From positions 25,227,001 through 25,291,000 of the forward strand of contig JAEOAD010000029.1 of the NCBI GenBank assembly GCA_036365145.1: 64,000 nucleotides of DNA, in the 5' to 3' direction. A program made the translations under genes and the position numbers. Position 1 is the first letter of the stretch. Every line of letters starts with the position of its first letter. This stretch comes from Orientallactaga sibirica (Eukaryota > Chordata > Mammalia > Rodentia > Dipodidae). The notes beneath the pieces are model-generated. The model had not been told where the DNA came from. It saw nothing but the letters and a program-made list of their open reading frames with translations, and ran no database searches. Of this stretch, positions 12,901 through 23,815 are shown in pieces.

Positions 12901-12948
<48 letters not shown>

Positions 12949-14514
12949 CTGTCTTTGTCCAGTTTTTGTTATCAGTGTGATGCTGGCTTCATAGAAGGAG
13001 TTCGGTAGAATCCCTTCCTTTTCTATTTTTATGGAAAAGTTTGAGAAGCAGTGGTGTTAGTTCTTCCATGAATGTCTGGTAAAATTCACCAGTGAATCCA
13101 TCTGGACCTGGACATTTTTTCATTGGGACACTTCTTATAACTGCTTGGATCTCTATACTTGTTATAGGTTTATTTAAATTGTATATCTCATCTTGATTTA
13201 ATTTTGTTAGGTCATATGAGTCAAGGAAATTATCCATTTCTTTCAGATTTTTAAACTTAGAGGCATATATATATTCTTAAAGTATGTCTGTATGATTTTC
13301 TGAATATCTTTGCTGTCTGTTGTAATGGTGCCTGTTTCATCTCTAATTTTATTAATTTTTATCTCTTCTCCTTTTATTCTGGTCAGATTTGCTAAGGGTT
13401 TATCTATCTTGGTTCTCCTTTCAAAGAACCAACTTTTGACTCTTTGGATTGTATTTTTGGATTGTATTTTTGGTTTCTATTTCATTAATTTCTGCTCTAA
13501 TCTTTATTATTTCTTCCTGTCTACTCATTTTTGGTTTGTCTTGTTATTCTCTTTCCAATCCTTAAGGTGAAACATTAAATTGTTTACTTATGCACTCTTT
13601 AATTTCTTAATATAGGCACTTCGAGCTATAAATTTCCCTTTAAGACTGCCTTCATTGTGTCCAAAGGTTTTGGTATGCTGTATTCTCATCATCATTTGAT
13701 TCTGTGAATTTATTGATTTCCTTTATAATTTCTTCAATGACCCATTCCTCCTTCAATAGTGTACTGTTTAGTATCCATGAAGTTCTGTATGTTCTATAGT
13801 TTTTCTTGTTGCTGATTTGCACTTTAATCCCACTGTGGTCAGATAGAGTACAAGGGATTATTTCAATTTTCCTCTATTTGTTAAGATTTGTTTTGTGTCC
13901 TAATATATAGTCTATTTTAGAGAATGTTCCATGTGATGCTGAGAAAAATCCATATTCTGCAGCATTTGGATGGAATGTTCTGTATATGTCTGTTAGGTCC
14001 ATTTGTTCCCTGACATCATTTAATTCAGATGTCTCTCTATTTTTTTTGCTGGGATGACCTGTCAAATGATGACAGTGGGGTATTGAAGTCACCCACTACA
14101 ATTGTGCTTGGTGTTATCTCTGACCTTAAGTCTAATAGTGTTTGTTTGATGAAATTTTGAGCCTAGGAGCATATATGTTTAGGATTGAAATGTCCTCCTG
14201 TTGGAGTGTTCCTTTAATCAGTATAAAATGACCTTCTCTATATTTCCTCACTAATGTTGGTATGAAGTCTATCCTGTCAGATATTAAGATAATCTCTGCT
14301 TGTTTCCTAGGCCCACTGGCTTGAAATACCATTTTCCATCCTTTCACCCTAAGAAGGTTTCTATCTTTTATTGAGAGGTGAGTTTCCTGGAGGCAACAGA
14401 TGGCAGAATCCGGCCTTTTAATCCAGTCTGCAAGCCTGTGTCTTTTGATTGGGGCCCTGAGGCCATTGATATTAAGAGTTATTATTGAAAGATAAGTATT
14501 TATTCTTGCCATTC
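10674..14514 (-). pseudogene. L1 ORF2 (endonuclease/reverse transcriptase), broken
   Basis: Starts MARINTYLSIITLNINGLRA at 14512, the normal ORF2 amino terminus. Endonuclease motifs NINGL and QETHL are intact in the first ~60 residues, and a DLTDIYRTFHP...SKIDYILGHK segment follows at 13874-14030. Reverse-transcriptase landmarks appear in successive frames: KKCPGPDGFTGEFY (near 13100), [14 protein letters not shown] (near 12690) and [12 protein letters not shown] (near 12375). The C-terminal cysteine-rich region reads [18 protein letters not shown] at 11035-11110. Frames shift repeatedly, and a (GT)n microsatellite sits in the coding region at 12904-12947. Product was the L1 replicase; now non-functional. 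Confidence 0.93.
12904..12947 (+). repeat. (GT)n microsatellite
   Basis: About 22 uninterrupted GT units inside the L1 ORF2 remnant. Confidence 0.97.
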
Positions 14515-14559
14515 TTCTTGTTTTGTAGTGCTTCCTGTTTTCCCTTTACTCACTTGTTT

Positions 14560-15520
14560 TAACTGTTATTTGAGTATGGTTTATTTTTTCCTATTTCCTC
14601 TGTGTGTGTGTTTTGCTTTCTCTTTAGCTTGAAGGATTCCTTCAAGTATTTTCTGTAGAGCTGGTTTAGTTGTCATAAATTCTTTTAGCCTGTTTTTGTT
14701 GTGGAATGTCCTTATTTCTCCATTAATTTGGATAGATAGCTTTGCAGGATAAAATAATCTAGGTTGACAGTTGGTATCTTTCAGAACTTGGAATACATCA
14801 TTCTAAGCCTTTCTGGCTTTTAAAGTTTGTGTTGAGTAATCTGCTGTGATACTGATAGACTTGCCTTTGAAGTCACTTGCTTTTTCTCTGTAACTGCTTT
14901 CAATATATTTTCTTTGGTTTGCATGTTTAGTAGTTTAATTATAACATTGTGAGGAGAGGTTCTTTCTAGGTTCTGTCTGTTTGGTATTCTAAAAGCTTCT
15001 TGTATCTGCATTGGCATTTCTTTCCCAATTTGGTGAAACTTTTCTTCTATGATTTTGTTGAATATGCCTATGAAGCTCTAGATTGAAATTCTCCTTCTCC
15101 TATACCCTCAGTTCTTATATTTGATCTTTTTATAGTGTCCCGAATATCTTGGAATTCCCATTCATACCTTTCTATTAGCTTATCTTTGTCTTTGTTGGAC
15201 TGTATGAGGTCTGCCACCTGGTCTTCTAGTTTAGATATTCTGTTCTCTCCTTCATCCATTCTACTGATGACACTTTACACAGAGATTTTTATTTCACTGA
15301 CTGTGTTCTTCAGAGTAAGGATTTCAGCCTGGTTTTTCTTCAGTATTTCTATTTCCTACTCATGTCCTGTAATGACCTTTTTATTTCATTAAACTGGTTT
15401 CCTATGTTCTCTTTCAGGAGTCTGTTTTCTTCTTTAATTCCTTTGTTTCCTTCTCTGATTCCTTTCATTTCTTTGAGTATAGATAACATCATTCTTTTGA
15501 AATCTTTGTCAGGAATTTCA
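14560..15520 (-). pseudogene. L1 ORF1 (RNA-binding protein), broken
   Basis: Two frames show the ORF1p layout. 15068-15259 has the end of a coiled coil (ENRISKLEDQVADLIQSNKD) running into RDTIKRSNIRTEGIGEGE, the start of the RRM-like domain (mouse and human have a similar KRxNLRIxGxPE). 14820-15017 has IQEAFRIPNRQNLERTSPHN and VIIKLLN, the RRM/C-terminal domain. The two are separated by frameshifts and stops. The amino-terminal part near 15.3-15.5 kb is only faintly recognisable. Confidence 0.85.
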
Positions 15521-16862
15521 TCCTAAAACAGTCTCATTGGTGATCATTTCTGATGGATTTGTAATTTTTGTGGGATTGCATTGTCTTGATTCTTTGTGTT
15601 ACTTGTATTGTATTGTAGTGACTTTTGCACCCTGGATTGATTTGATGTTTGGTTTTCTCTTTATCTACAGTGTTCTTAGATTTGGTGATCCACCCTTATA
15701 TAGCTTCAGGGTATGAGTTTAAGGTGCTAAGTTTAGCTCTTGTACCCCAATCCAACCACGGAAGTATTCCTAGTAGTTGAACTTGCTTGCTAAGCAAGTA
15801 TTCTAGTGGACTGAGTGGAGCAATTTATTGGCAAATTCTAAACTGCAACTGAGCAATATACACATTCAAAAAGAACCAGCACAGAGTATACAAGTGTGGT
15901 TATTGAAACAAGCAATTTTATAAGGCCCAAATCCCTAAGAGTGTGTGTTGCTCCTATCAATTAGGAGGAGTTAGAGAATCTGTTCTGAATTGGATTCCAG
16001 GTCAACCTTTATCTGGATCAGACCCTGCCTCCAATAATGACAGAAGCAAAAGACAAGGCCCTATAAATCTGAAAGCATTAAAGGCAACAATATTCAATCC
16101 TCAAGTACAGTTTATTTGAAAATGGTAAAGCCAACCAAAAATATGTAACCTATAACCTGCACTGACATGAAAAGAGAGATTAACACTTCCAGTGCAGGCC
16201 TATGTACCTGTTTTTTTTTTTTTTTTTTTTTTTTTGTTGTTGTTTCGTTTGTTTGTTTTGTTTTGTTTTGTTTTATTTTTTAAATTTTTTTTTCCTGTCA
16301 ATCAGCTTGCAATCTCACCAATGCTGAGTGCTCATCTCGATCCATCCATGTTGTACTGTGGGGCTGGAGCTTGGCTCTGCTATGCTGGATGCACTGACAT
16401 GGGGGGTGGGGGCTGCTGAATGCCAGAGGTTCGGGGTTCTGATGGTTGGGGGATGGGAGAGTTCAGGAAGCCTGGAGTTACACAGTCCCACCTGTATCTC
16501 TTTCAGTAGCTGCTTAGTTAACCTCAGCTGACTTTCCTTTAGATTTCTTGACTCTGCAAGGAGGCTGATGAGTCTGGAAAGTCCCCTTGTTTGGTCTCTG
16601 CTGCTAGGCGCACCTTGTGGGTGGTGCCGGTTGTGAGAATCACAGCTGCTCTGATTGGAGCCACAAGCTCCTCAGTGGGATTCTGACCATTTTCCGCTTT
16701 TCTGGTGGATCTTGGTCTCTCCTGCTTCTTTGCTGTGGCTAAGAAAAACCTATACTCCTGCACTTTTCAGAAGAAGAATGTATTTTGCCGTGGTTTTGCT
16801 TAATCCCTCCCTGGGCTGGTTTGGCATGGCTTATATGCTGCCATCTTACCCAGAAGGCCCCC
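15521..16862 (-). promoter_or_regulatory. 5' UTR/internal promoter region of the full-length L1
   Basis: About 1.3 kb between ORF1 and the 5' target duplication. Its first bases on the minus strand read GGGGGCCTTCTGGGTAAGAT followed by GGC, so AAGATGGC lies within ~25 bases of the 5' end (plus-strand GCCATCTTACC, 16840-16850). In human L1 a YY1 site with the same core at the same place sets the start of transcription. I see no tandem monomers. A T-rich tract with TTTTG units (16210-16290) interrupts it. Confidence 0.75.
16211..16290 (+). repeat. Poly-T and (TTTTG)n tract
   Basis: A run of about 25 T is followed by GTT and TTTTG repeats and another T run, within the L1 5' UTR. Confidence 0.9.
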
Positions 16863-16911
16863 AACAATTTTTTTGTAAAATCTGAAAATATTTTAAATAA
16901 AAGTTTAATCT

Positions 16912-17113
16912 GGGCTGGAGAGATGGCTTAGTGATTAAGGCCCTTGCCTACTAAGCCAAAGGACCCAGGTTCAATTCCCCAGGACCCACATAAGCCATAT
17001 GCACAATGGGGCATATGCATCAGGAGTTCATTTTCAGTGGCTGGATGCCCTGGCACACCCAACTCTCTCTCTCTCTCTGCCTCTTTCTCTCTATCAAGTG
17101 AATAAATAAAAAT
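16912..17113 (+). mobile_element. Dip-type SINE, short form
   Basis: GGGCTGGAGAGATGGCTTAG head with A box, GGTTCAATTCCCCAGGACCC B-box region, CT tract at 17062-17095 and AATAAATAAAAAT tail. It lies just outside the L1 5' end. Confidence 0.95.
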
Positions 17114-17292
17114 AGTATCTCAGTTGATTTCAGTCCTACAACTTTCATTCTGTCAGAAAGCATACTCATACCCCTAAGAAAGGCTTCCACAAATCTTTTG
17201 CTAAAAAAAGTACATAAAATTAAAGAAAAAATAAATTACTTAAAATTCTGAGTATAATTAAGCCAACAAATTGCAGTGACTTTGTGTTCATC

Positions 17293-17296
<4 letters not shown>

Positions 17297-17330
<34 letters not shown>
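17297..17330 (+). repeat. (GT)n microsatellite
   Basis: About 17 GT units. Confidence 0.95.
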
Positions 17331-17331
<1 letters not shown>

Positions 17332-17353
17332 CACTGTTTTTTTTGCTTTGTTT

Positions 17354-17386
17354 TAATTAATTAATTAATTAATTAATTAATTAATT
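17354..17386 (+). repeat. (TTAA)n simple repeat
   Basis: About eight units of AATT/TTAA. Confidence 0.93.
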
Positions 17387-17527
17387 TTTTGCATGCCAAT
17401 GAACAGTAAGGTATTCACAAGTAACAGTAAGCACATTCCTGGTTCCAATCTTAGTAGATTTGATCATCAAATCACCTTCCTACATGACTCAAACTCTGTG
17501 GTGTAATGGTTTCAAAAGTATTCTTCT

Positions 17528-17796
17528 AGAGATGGCTTAGTGGCTAAGGCGCCTGCCTGCTAAGCCTAAGAATGCTGGTTCCAATGTCCAGCAGTTCCAA
17601 TCTCCAGGTCCCACGTTTAGCCAGATGCAAAGTGAGGCAAGGGCACAATGCTGCACTTGCCCACAAGGGGGTGCACGCATCTGGATTTTGTTCACAGCAG
17701 CTGAGAGACTGCTGGTGCACCCATTTCTGTCTCCCTCTCCCTCTCTGTCTATCTCTCTCTCCAAAAATAAATAAAAAATAATTTTAAAAATTTTAA
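17528..17796 (+). mobile_element. Dip SINE, long form with internal duplication
   Basis: Carries the long-form segment (AAGTGAGGCAAGGGCACAAT and neighbours) and the doubled motif GGTTCCAATGTCCAGCAGTT-CCAAT at 17578-17602. Target duplications AAAAGTATTCTTCT lie just left (17514-17527) and right (starting about 17799). The first ~7 bases of the consensus head are missing. Confidence 0.93.
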
Positions 17797-17809
17797 AAAA
17801 GTATTCTTC

Positions 17810-18325
17810 TTCCTCTACTATAAAGTATCTCTCAAGTGAAGGGCAATTTATCTTCCTTTTTGTATAGGCTGGATTCAATGACTTGTTCCTAATTAAAATG
17901 TTTCTAAGGAAGGAGTGTTTCCTATCCTTATCATTCTAACCAGCTAAAGGTTCTGTGGTTCATCCCTGGGGACTTAGACTCTCTATCATGCTAGGCTCAT
18001 ACATTGAGATGTAACACCTTAGGGAAATGAAGGGGATGTATGCAGCAGAAATAAACAAGCAAAAAAAAAAAAAAAAAAAAAAAAACAATGGTATGTTTTA
18101 AAAACTTTTGTCTTCTCTACTAATCCATTATAGTAAATGGCTGAGTTATTTGTTCCAACATTTGATATAGAATAGGGAAAGTAGATAAAGAATTCATGCA
18201 TTTCTCTCAGGAAAACTTTATGAAAACTAAAATCAATCCATTTCCTTACACTAAGCAATACTTAGTATAAGCAAAAATAAGATGGTCTTTTGCTATAGAA
18301 AAATAATGACTCAAAAATCTCTACA
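17810..18325. other. Unassigned DNA with a poly-A tract
   Basis: No gene or named repeat. An A run of 25 bases lies at 18061-18085. Confidence 0.5.
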
Positions 18326-18329
18326 TTGT

Positions 18330-18679
18330 TGTGGTGGCTTGATTCAGGTGTGTCCGATAATCTTAGGTTTTCTGAATGCTAGGTTCCCAGCTGATGGAAA
18401 TTTTGGAATTAAAGGTTCCTGAAGACAGTGTGTTATTGAGAGCAGGCTTATGGGTATGAAAGTCAGGTTTCTCTTGCCAGGGTTTGGCTCACTCTTCTGT
18501 TGCTGTTGTCCATCTGATGTGGGTCATGAGGTGATGTCTACCCTCCTTCTGCTCATACCATCATCTCCCCCTGCAATCTTGGAGTTTCTCCTGGAGTCTG
18601 TAAGTCAAAATAAACTTTTTTCTTCCCCACAAGCTGCTCTTGCCTGTTGTTTGCCAGTAATGCGAATATGAGTGCAACA
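18330..18679 (+). repeat. 5' LTR of MaLR element
   Basis: 350 bp, TGTGGTGGCTTGATTCAGGT to AGTGCAACA. Polyadenylation-signal region AAAATAAACTTTTTTC at 18608-18623. Confidence 0.92.
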
Positions 18680-19842
18680 GCAACATTGGTACTGACAAAT
18701 GGGGTCATTAATGCTAAAAACCTGACTGTGCAGCTTTTGGCCTTTTGAAGCTGATTTTTGAGAGGAATGTGGAAGGATTTGTAATCTTGGCCTAAGAACA
18801 GCTTGATGGATTATTCTAGTCAGAGTTGAATGACCTGAATACAGTAAGAACTATGGAGTGTGAGGTTTTGCTTAGGAGGGTGAGAAAAAAACTTGGTAGG
18901 GACTGGACAGTTGGTGAGAGGCTCGCTGTTATGTCAATGTCCTGGAAACTTGTGCAAGGTTACCTTGCATTGAATTGGACTGGTGTGAAGAGGAGGGTAT
19001 GTTACAGAAATGAAATTTTGGGGCCCAAACTTCTTCCCATTCAGTTTCAATTGTTTGAGAGAGTACAGCCTTTAAGATTGGGCCCGTTGATCTGTATTGA
19101 GAGAAAAGGAAGAATTCAGACTCTTTTGAAGGGGCCTGAATGCTGAAGGATTTTCCTGTTCTTCAAAATCTACTTCATTCCCTCTTGGATTAGCAAATTG
19201 ACAGTCCACTTGGTATTATGGAACATAACAAATATGGGAAATAGATGGCCTCTTGCCAGTATTTGCAACACAGTTTTGCATTTTGGAAAGGGCCATAGGC
19301 AATATAAAGCAGCCTTGTTGGATTACCTGCATGCAGACCTGATGGAGCGATGAGGATAAACAGTTGGATGCTGTAGAGACCCAGTAGAGATGCCAGCACT
19401 GTGAGATGGCTGCCAAGGAGAGCTGCCAGCACTGAATGAAGTTTTCAGGACTGTGAGTAGCTTAGCAGGAGGGGTGGAATTAAAACTCCAGAGACTTGTC
19501 ACTGGTTACAATTATTGGACTTGGAGACTGTTCACTGACCAGAGTTGTTGGACTTGGAGCTACAGAGTTTGATGTTTGCCCTGTTTAATTGTTGTATTGG
19601 TTGAATATTTCTTTGCTGTGCCCAATGCCATCATTTGCAGTGTGAATGTTTGTTCTGTGTCATTATGTTTTTGTTTGTTTGTTTGTTTTTTGGTATTACA
19701 GCTCAGGTAAAAGATCTTGGACTACAGGGATATTTGAACATCATTGGGATTGATAAAAACTATGGGAACTTTTAATGTTGGAGGAATATATTGCATTTTA
19801 CATCAGGTATGGTTATCAGTTTATGGAGACCAGGTGCAGAAA

Positions 19843-20175
19843 TGTGGTGGTTTGATTCAGGTGTTCTGAATGCTAGATCTCCAGCTGATGTCAGTTTGGG
19901 AATTAAAGCCTCCTAAGACAGTGTGTTGTTGGGGGCGGGCTTATAGCTGCTTCAGCCAGATTCCTCTTGCCAGTGTTTGGCACACTCTCCTGATGCTGTT
20001 GTCCACCTGATGTTGGTGAGGAGGTGATGTCTACTCAATGGTCTTTCTATCATTTCAACTCTGCCACCATGGAGCTTCCCCTCAAGTCTGTAAGCCAAAA
20101 ATAAACCTTTTTTTATCCCCACAAGCTGCTCTTGGTTGGGTGTTATATGCCAGCACTGAGAACATGACTGCAGCA
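19843..20175 (+). repeat. 3' LTR of MaLR element
   Basis: 333 bp, TGTGGTGGTTTGATTCAGGT to ACTGCAGCA. Polyadenylation-signal region AAAAATAAACC at 20097-20107. It lacks a few bases near the 5' end that the 5' LTR keeps. Confidence 0.92.
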
Positions 20176-20468
20176 ATTGACAACATATTTACTAGACTTA
20201 GCATCTGAATATTTTGAAAACCAATGTGTGCATTCAAGATTATATCCATTTACATTTAGGAATTTTAAAACATTGATGATATTTGACCTCACAAACTAAA
20301 TGAAAATGATGCCAGTTTAGATTATAGTTTGCCACTCTCCCCTGTCCTTCCAAGAAAGTTAAAGATATTGTATCATTTATAAGCTCAGTTAAATCCAGAG
20401 GGAAAGAATGAATTTACAAGATATAAAACTACAAATGAAACACAGTACAAATTACAGCATTGATTATT

Positions 20469-20820
20469 TGGGGAGATGACTTAGTGTGTAAAAGACTTAC
20501 TGAACAAGCATGAGGACTTTAGTTCAAATGCCAAGCCACCACATAAAAGAGCCAAGTGTAGTGGTTCATGGCAATCATTTTAGCACAGTGGAAGTAGAGC
20601 TTGGTAGAGTCCTAAGACTTTCTGGCTAATAATTTAGCAAATACATGATTTCTAGCTTCTATCATAAAAGAAAATATAATAGAGAGCAAGTGTGATTTAT
20701 AACTGGCATTCATTTCTTGCATCTACATGTTTTTACATACACATGCGTGCCACCCACATATGTTTCCACATACATATGAGCATCCATACACATGAAAATG
20801 CATGGCACACTCATATATAC
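20469..20820 (+). mobile_element. Old B2/B3-like SINE
   Basis: GGGGAGATGACTTAGTGTGT head, AAGCATGAGGACTTTAGTTC B-box region, AGCCAAGTGTAGTGGTTCAT middle, and an ACATACACATGCGTGCC tail. Diverged. Confidence 0.6.
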
Positions 20821-22042
20821 CTACAAATATTGTAGCACTGAAATTTTTTTAGTTTACCAATCGATCAAATGATTTAAATTTCCAAAAATATGGGACTATT
20901 TGCCCTGAAATATGTCTTTAAAATATTGTATGGTAACACTTGAAACAAAACTAAGAGGTAATCAGCCCTTTTGTAAAAAGGGGGAAATTTTAATATGTGA
21001 ACATATTACCAATGGGTTAAATTCCCATTGGGTCAATCTCTTTTCTACCCTCTCTTCTTCCTCCTTTCCACTGAATGCCCTCCTCAGTTGGGTTTGCCAG
21101 TAATTACTGTGGACCATGAATTCACTGGTCAATTGCTGTGGGATGGGCAAAGATTTAAAGTACGCTTTACCACTTTGTCGCTCTAACAATCTTTCCTCAC
21201 TTGCATAATGTTCCCTGAGCCTTGGAAGGAGTGTTACAAGTTTTCTTTAGATTTGAGCTCTTAGAAACCTCTTATTTTATTTTATTTCATTTTATTTATT
21301 TATTTTTTGCTTTGATGGATTTTGAGTTCCTTCATTGTCTACTTCCATTTCCAGGGAGAAGATTCTTTGGCTAGCAGTGAGATGGGGGCTCATATTTATT
21401 CAACCTCGTCCTCTGTAATGTTTTGTGGGCGCTGGCAGATATGATAGTGATGATTCATCTAGTACTAGGCCCTGGCCTTTTTCTTGACATTTTTGATGGA
21501 TCTTCAGTTTCTCAGGAGGAGTATACTTTCTTTGACTCTTTTAAAAGGTGTATTTTTGTGAAAATTAATTTCATATTCTTTTATAATAGCATAATTGTAT
21601 ATCTGTATTGATGTTCAGTAGATTCACAAATATGAATACGTTTGTGTGGCTCTAAATGAGATGTATAATGAAAAAGAAAAATTACTCAAAGTAATTTTAG
21701 ACAGTAGATTGCCCTTAAGCCTGTAATACCTATTAAGGAATGCATCCACTTCATCAGTGCATGTGGAAGACTCCATTTCTCTGTGTTCACCTGCTTCTGC
21801 AGTCAGATGTTTGACTGTATTTGAAGTTATTTTATGAAGTGAGATTATTATATGTTTGTTAGATTACCCACAGCCCAACTGCACTGATCTGGGAAATAGA
21901 GAATCAAATAATCTACTCTCACAGTTAACAGAGATTACTTATTAATTGGTTATTAATTATTGTAAATTTTACTAATTTTTTCAAGTATCTTATAATTCAG
22001 GATAATATGTTTTAAAATCTCCATTTCAAATTAATAGGCACA
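20821..22042. other. AT-rich intergenic DNA, nothing recognised
   Basis: No gene or named repeat. A TTTATTTTATTT-like run lies at 21270-21306. Confidence 0.45.
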
Positions 22043-22300
22043 TGGCTGGTGAGATGGTTTAGTGGTCAAGGTGCTTGCCTGCAAAAGCCAAAGTACCTGG
22101 GTTCAATTCCCCAGGACCCAAGTAAGCCAGATGCACAAGGTGGCACATGAATCTAGAGTTTGTTTGCAATGGCTATAGGTCCTGGCATGCCCATTCTTTC
22201 TCTGTATAACTCTGTCTCTCTCTCTCTATCCCTCTCTCTCTATCCCTCTCTCTCTCAAATAAATAAATAAATAAATAAGAATATTTAAAAAAATTTTAAA
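22043..22300 (+). mobile_element. Dip-type SINE, short form
   Basis: GGCTGGTGAGATGGTTTAGT head, GGTTCAATTCCCCAGGACCC B-box region, a variable CT tract with CCCTCTCTCTCTAT units at 22200-22255, and an AAATAAATAAATAAATAA tail. Confidence 0.95.
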
Positions 22301-22671
22301 AATAGACATAAAGTTGCAAAGATAGTACATAGAATATCTAAATATCTGTTTGGGAGGGTTTTCTTCTTCCTATTTGTCACATATTATGGCACCATATCAA
22401 TGCTGAAGCTACATATGTGTGTCATGTTCTGCCTCCCTCATCTTTTTGCATGTAAAGGTTTGCATCAGCACCATCTCCTTCAAGATTATTGAATTCTTCC
22501 TCATGTCAAAGACCTTCTTTGCATTATTCCTTGTTTTCACACCTATTTTCCACATAACTAGTCCTTGTACGACACAGCCCCTAATATATTCTTCATATCT
22601 CTAGCATTGTATTGTAACTAATGTTATATAAATGAAATTATACAGTATGACTTTTTATCTCTATATATGCA
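22301..22671. other. Unassigned intergenic DNA
   Basis: Nothing recognised. The short frame at 22419-22604 has no known product. Confidence 0.45.
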
Positions 22672-22800
22672 TTCATATGTGCACATGTATGTAGAGGTTA
22701 TAGGACGATGCCAGATGTCCTACTGTATAATCTTCTACCTGTTGTCCCTAAGAAGGATTATCTCAGTGAACTGAAGCTTCCCATTTGCCTCAGATTTTGA
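22672..22800 (-). mobile_element. Old B3/RSINE-like SINE fragment
   Basis: TATGTAGAGGTTATAGGACG, CAGATGTCCTACTGTATAAT and TATCTCAGTGAACTGAAGCTT match, in reverse, the same layout as 7255-7612. Truncated. Confidence 0.5.
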
Positions 22801-23499
22801 AAGAAACCCATACAAAATCATTTTCTCCAGAAACATATTTCTTTATCTATAATTGGCAGACAAATGAAGTATTAAAGTACTATAAATTGAAAATACAGCA
22901 AAATGGTGATTAAATATTTATGTTCTTACTATAACTTACATTTCACAGATCATGTAACACTGAAACTATGTGATATTCAACTTACATGTTTAATTCTAAA
23001 TTTAACTAATTAGAATCCAAAAATCTTCAGAGATGATATAAGAGAAAACTTTTACCTGGGATGAGTTTGTTTTGGAGGTTTAGCTTTCATACTCTTCCTG
23101 TATTAACAATGTAACCCTATATGTCATGTATGTAAATAGTCTGAGAATTGTTCTTATAGGCCCATCATCACCGATAAAAATGATAGAACACGCTAGTTAA
23201 AGCACACAGACCTTAGATTCAAATCTTGTCTGTTGCTAATTAGCAGAGGGAATTACAGCATGCTATTTTGGCTTTCCCATTTCCATTTTCCATTTAATAA
23301 TATCCTCATCTGTAAAATAGGAAAGCAATAGTGGATAATTCCTTAAATTTTAGGGAGAATAAGCAGAGATAATATATGCAAAGGTTTCAAAATTGTATGG
23401 CATTGATGTAATTAACCTTAGCTCTTGTCATCATTTAGATGCACATTTCTGCATATGTGTTCCGTTTGTTTAATGTATATTTTTATATATCATCAATAA
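22801..23499. other. AT-rich intergenic DNA, nothing recognised
   Basis: No gene or named repeat seen. Confidence 0.45.
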
Positions 23500-23815
23500 C
23501 AAATGATGAGAATTTAAAATTAAAATGTAAAGCACTGAACCATTTATATTAGCCTCCCCAAAATGAATTACCTAATATGTAAATATAACAAAATAAATAT
23601 AAGTTCTACATGAGGAAAACAACAAAATTCTCATAAAAGTTAAAGCAAAAATGTCTTAATGTACTGATACACTATGTACATTGATATAATGATACAATAT
23701 TACCAAGATGTCAGTTCTTCCCAAGCTTATATTATATAGATATAATATGGTCCCAAATTACTTTGTATGAAGTTATTTGGCAATTCTGACCAAATGATTC
23801 TAATGTTTCTATAGA
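23500..23815 (+). mobile_element. Very old L1 ORF2 fragment
   Basis: The order of blocks (AAAATGAATTACCTAATATG, AACAAAATTCTC, then TATTACCAAGATGTCAGTTC and TTCCCAAGCTTATATTATAT) follows the C-terminal half of L1 ORF2 around the IVKMAVLPKLIYRFN-like region. The frame is destroyed. Confidence 0.45.

Larger units (their letters stand above)
8853..16862 (-). mobile_element. Full-length, inactive L1 LINE with 11-bp target duplication
   Basis: The element reads right to left: 5' end at 16862, 5' UTR to about 15.5 kb, ORF1 remnants, ORF2 from 14512 to about 10674, a long 3' UTR and an A-rich tail near 8858-8866. Perfect direct repeats AACAATTTTTT lie at 8842-8852 and 16863-16873. Net length after removing two Dip SINEs is about 7.5 kb. 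ORF1 and ORF2 are broken by frameshifts and stops, so it cannot move by itself. The 3' UTR matches the truncated copy at 43058-44930, so both belong to one lineage. Confidence 0.95.
18330..20175 (+). mobile_element. Complete MaLR (ORR1-like) element: LTR, internal region, LTR
   Basis: Two similar LTRs in the same orientation (18330-18679 and 19843-20175) start TGTGGTGG and end GCAACA/GCAGCA. They enclose 1.16 kb of non-coding internal DNA that begins TTGGTACTGA directly after the 5' LTR. Each LTR has a GGGGCGGGCTTAT-like block, a GTTTGGCACACTC-like block, an AAATAAAC polyadenylation-signal region and a CACAAGCTGCTCTTG end. Target duplication is ATTGT/ATTGA (4 of 5 match). The internal region has no retroviral gene, as is usual for MaLR, which depend on ERVL proteins. 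A second copy with the same layout lies at 28169-30044. Confidence 0.92.

Noticed and set aside
16912..16980. tRNA gene (A and B boxes present)
   Set aside because: The boxes belong to the tRNA-derived head of the Dip SINE; no cloverleaf with anticodon arm and acceptor stem is kept.
18826..19146. 106-residue plus-strand frame inside the MaLR internal region
   Set aside because: MaLR internal regions are non-coding; the matching region of the copy at 28169-30044 does not keep the frame.
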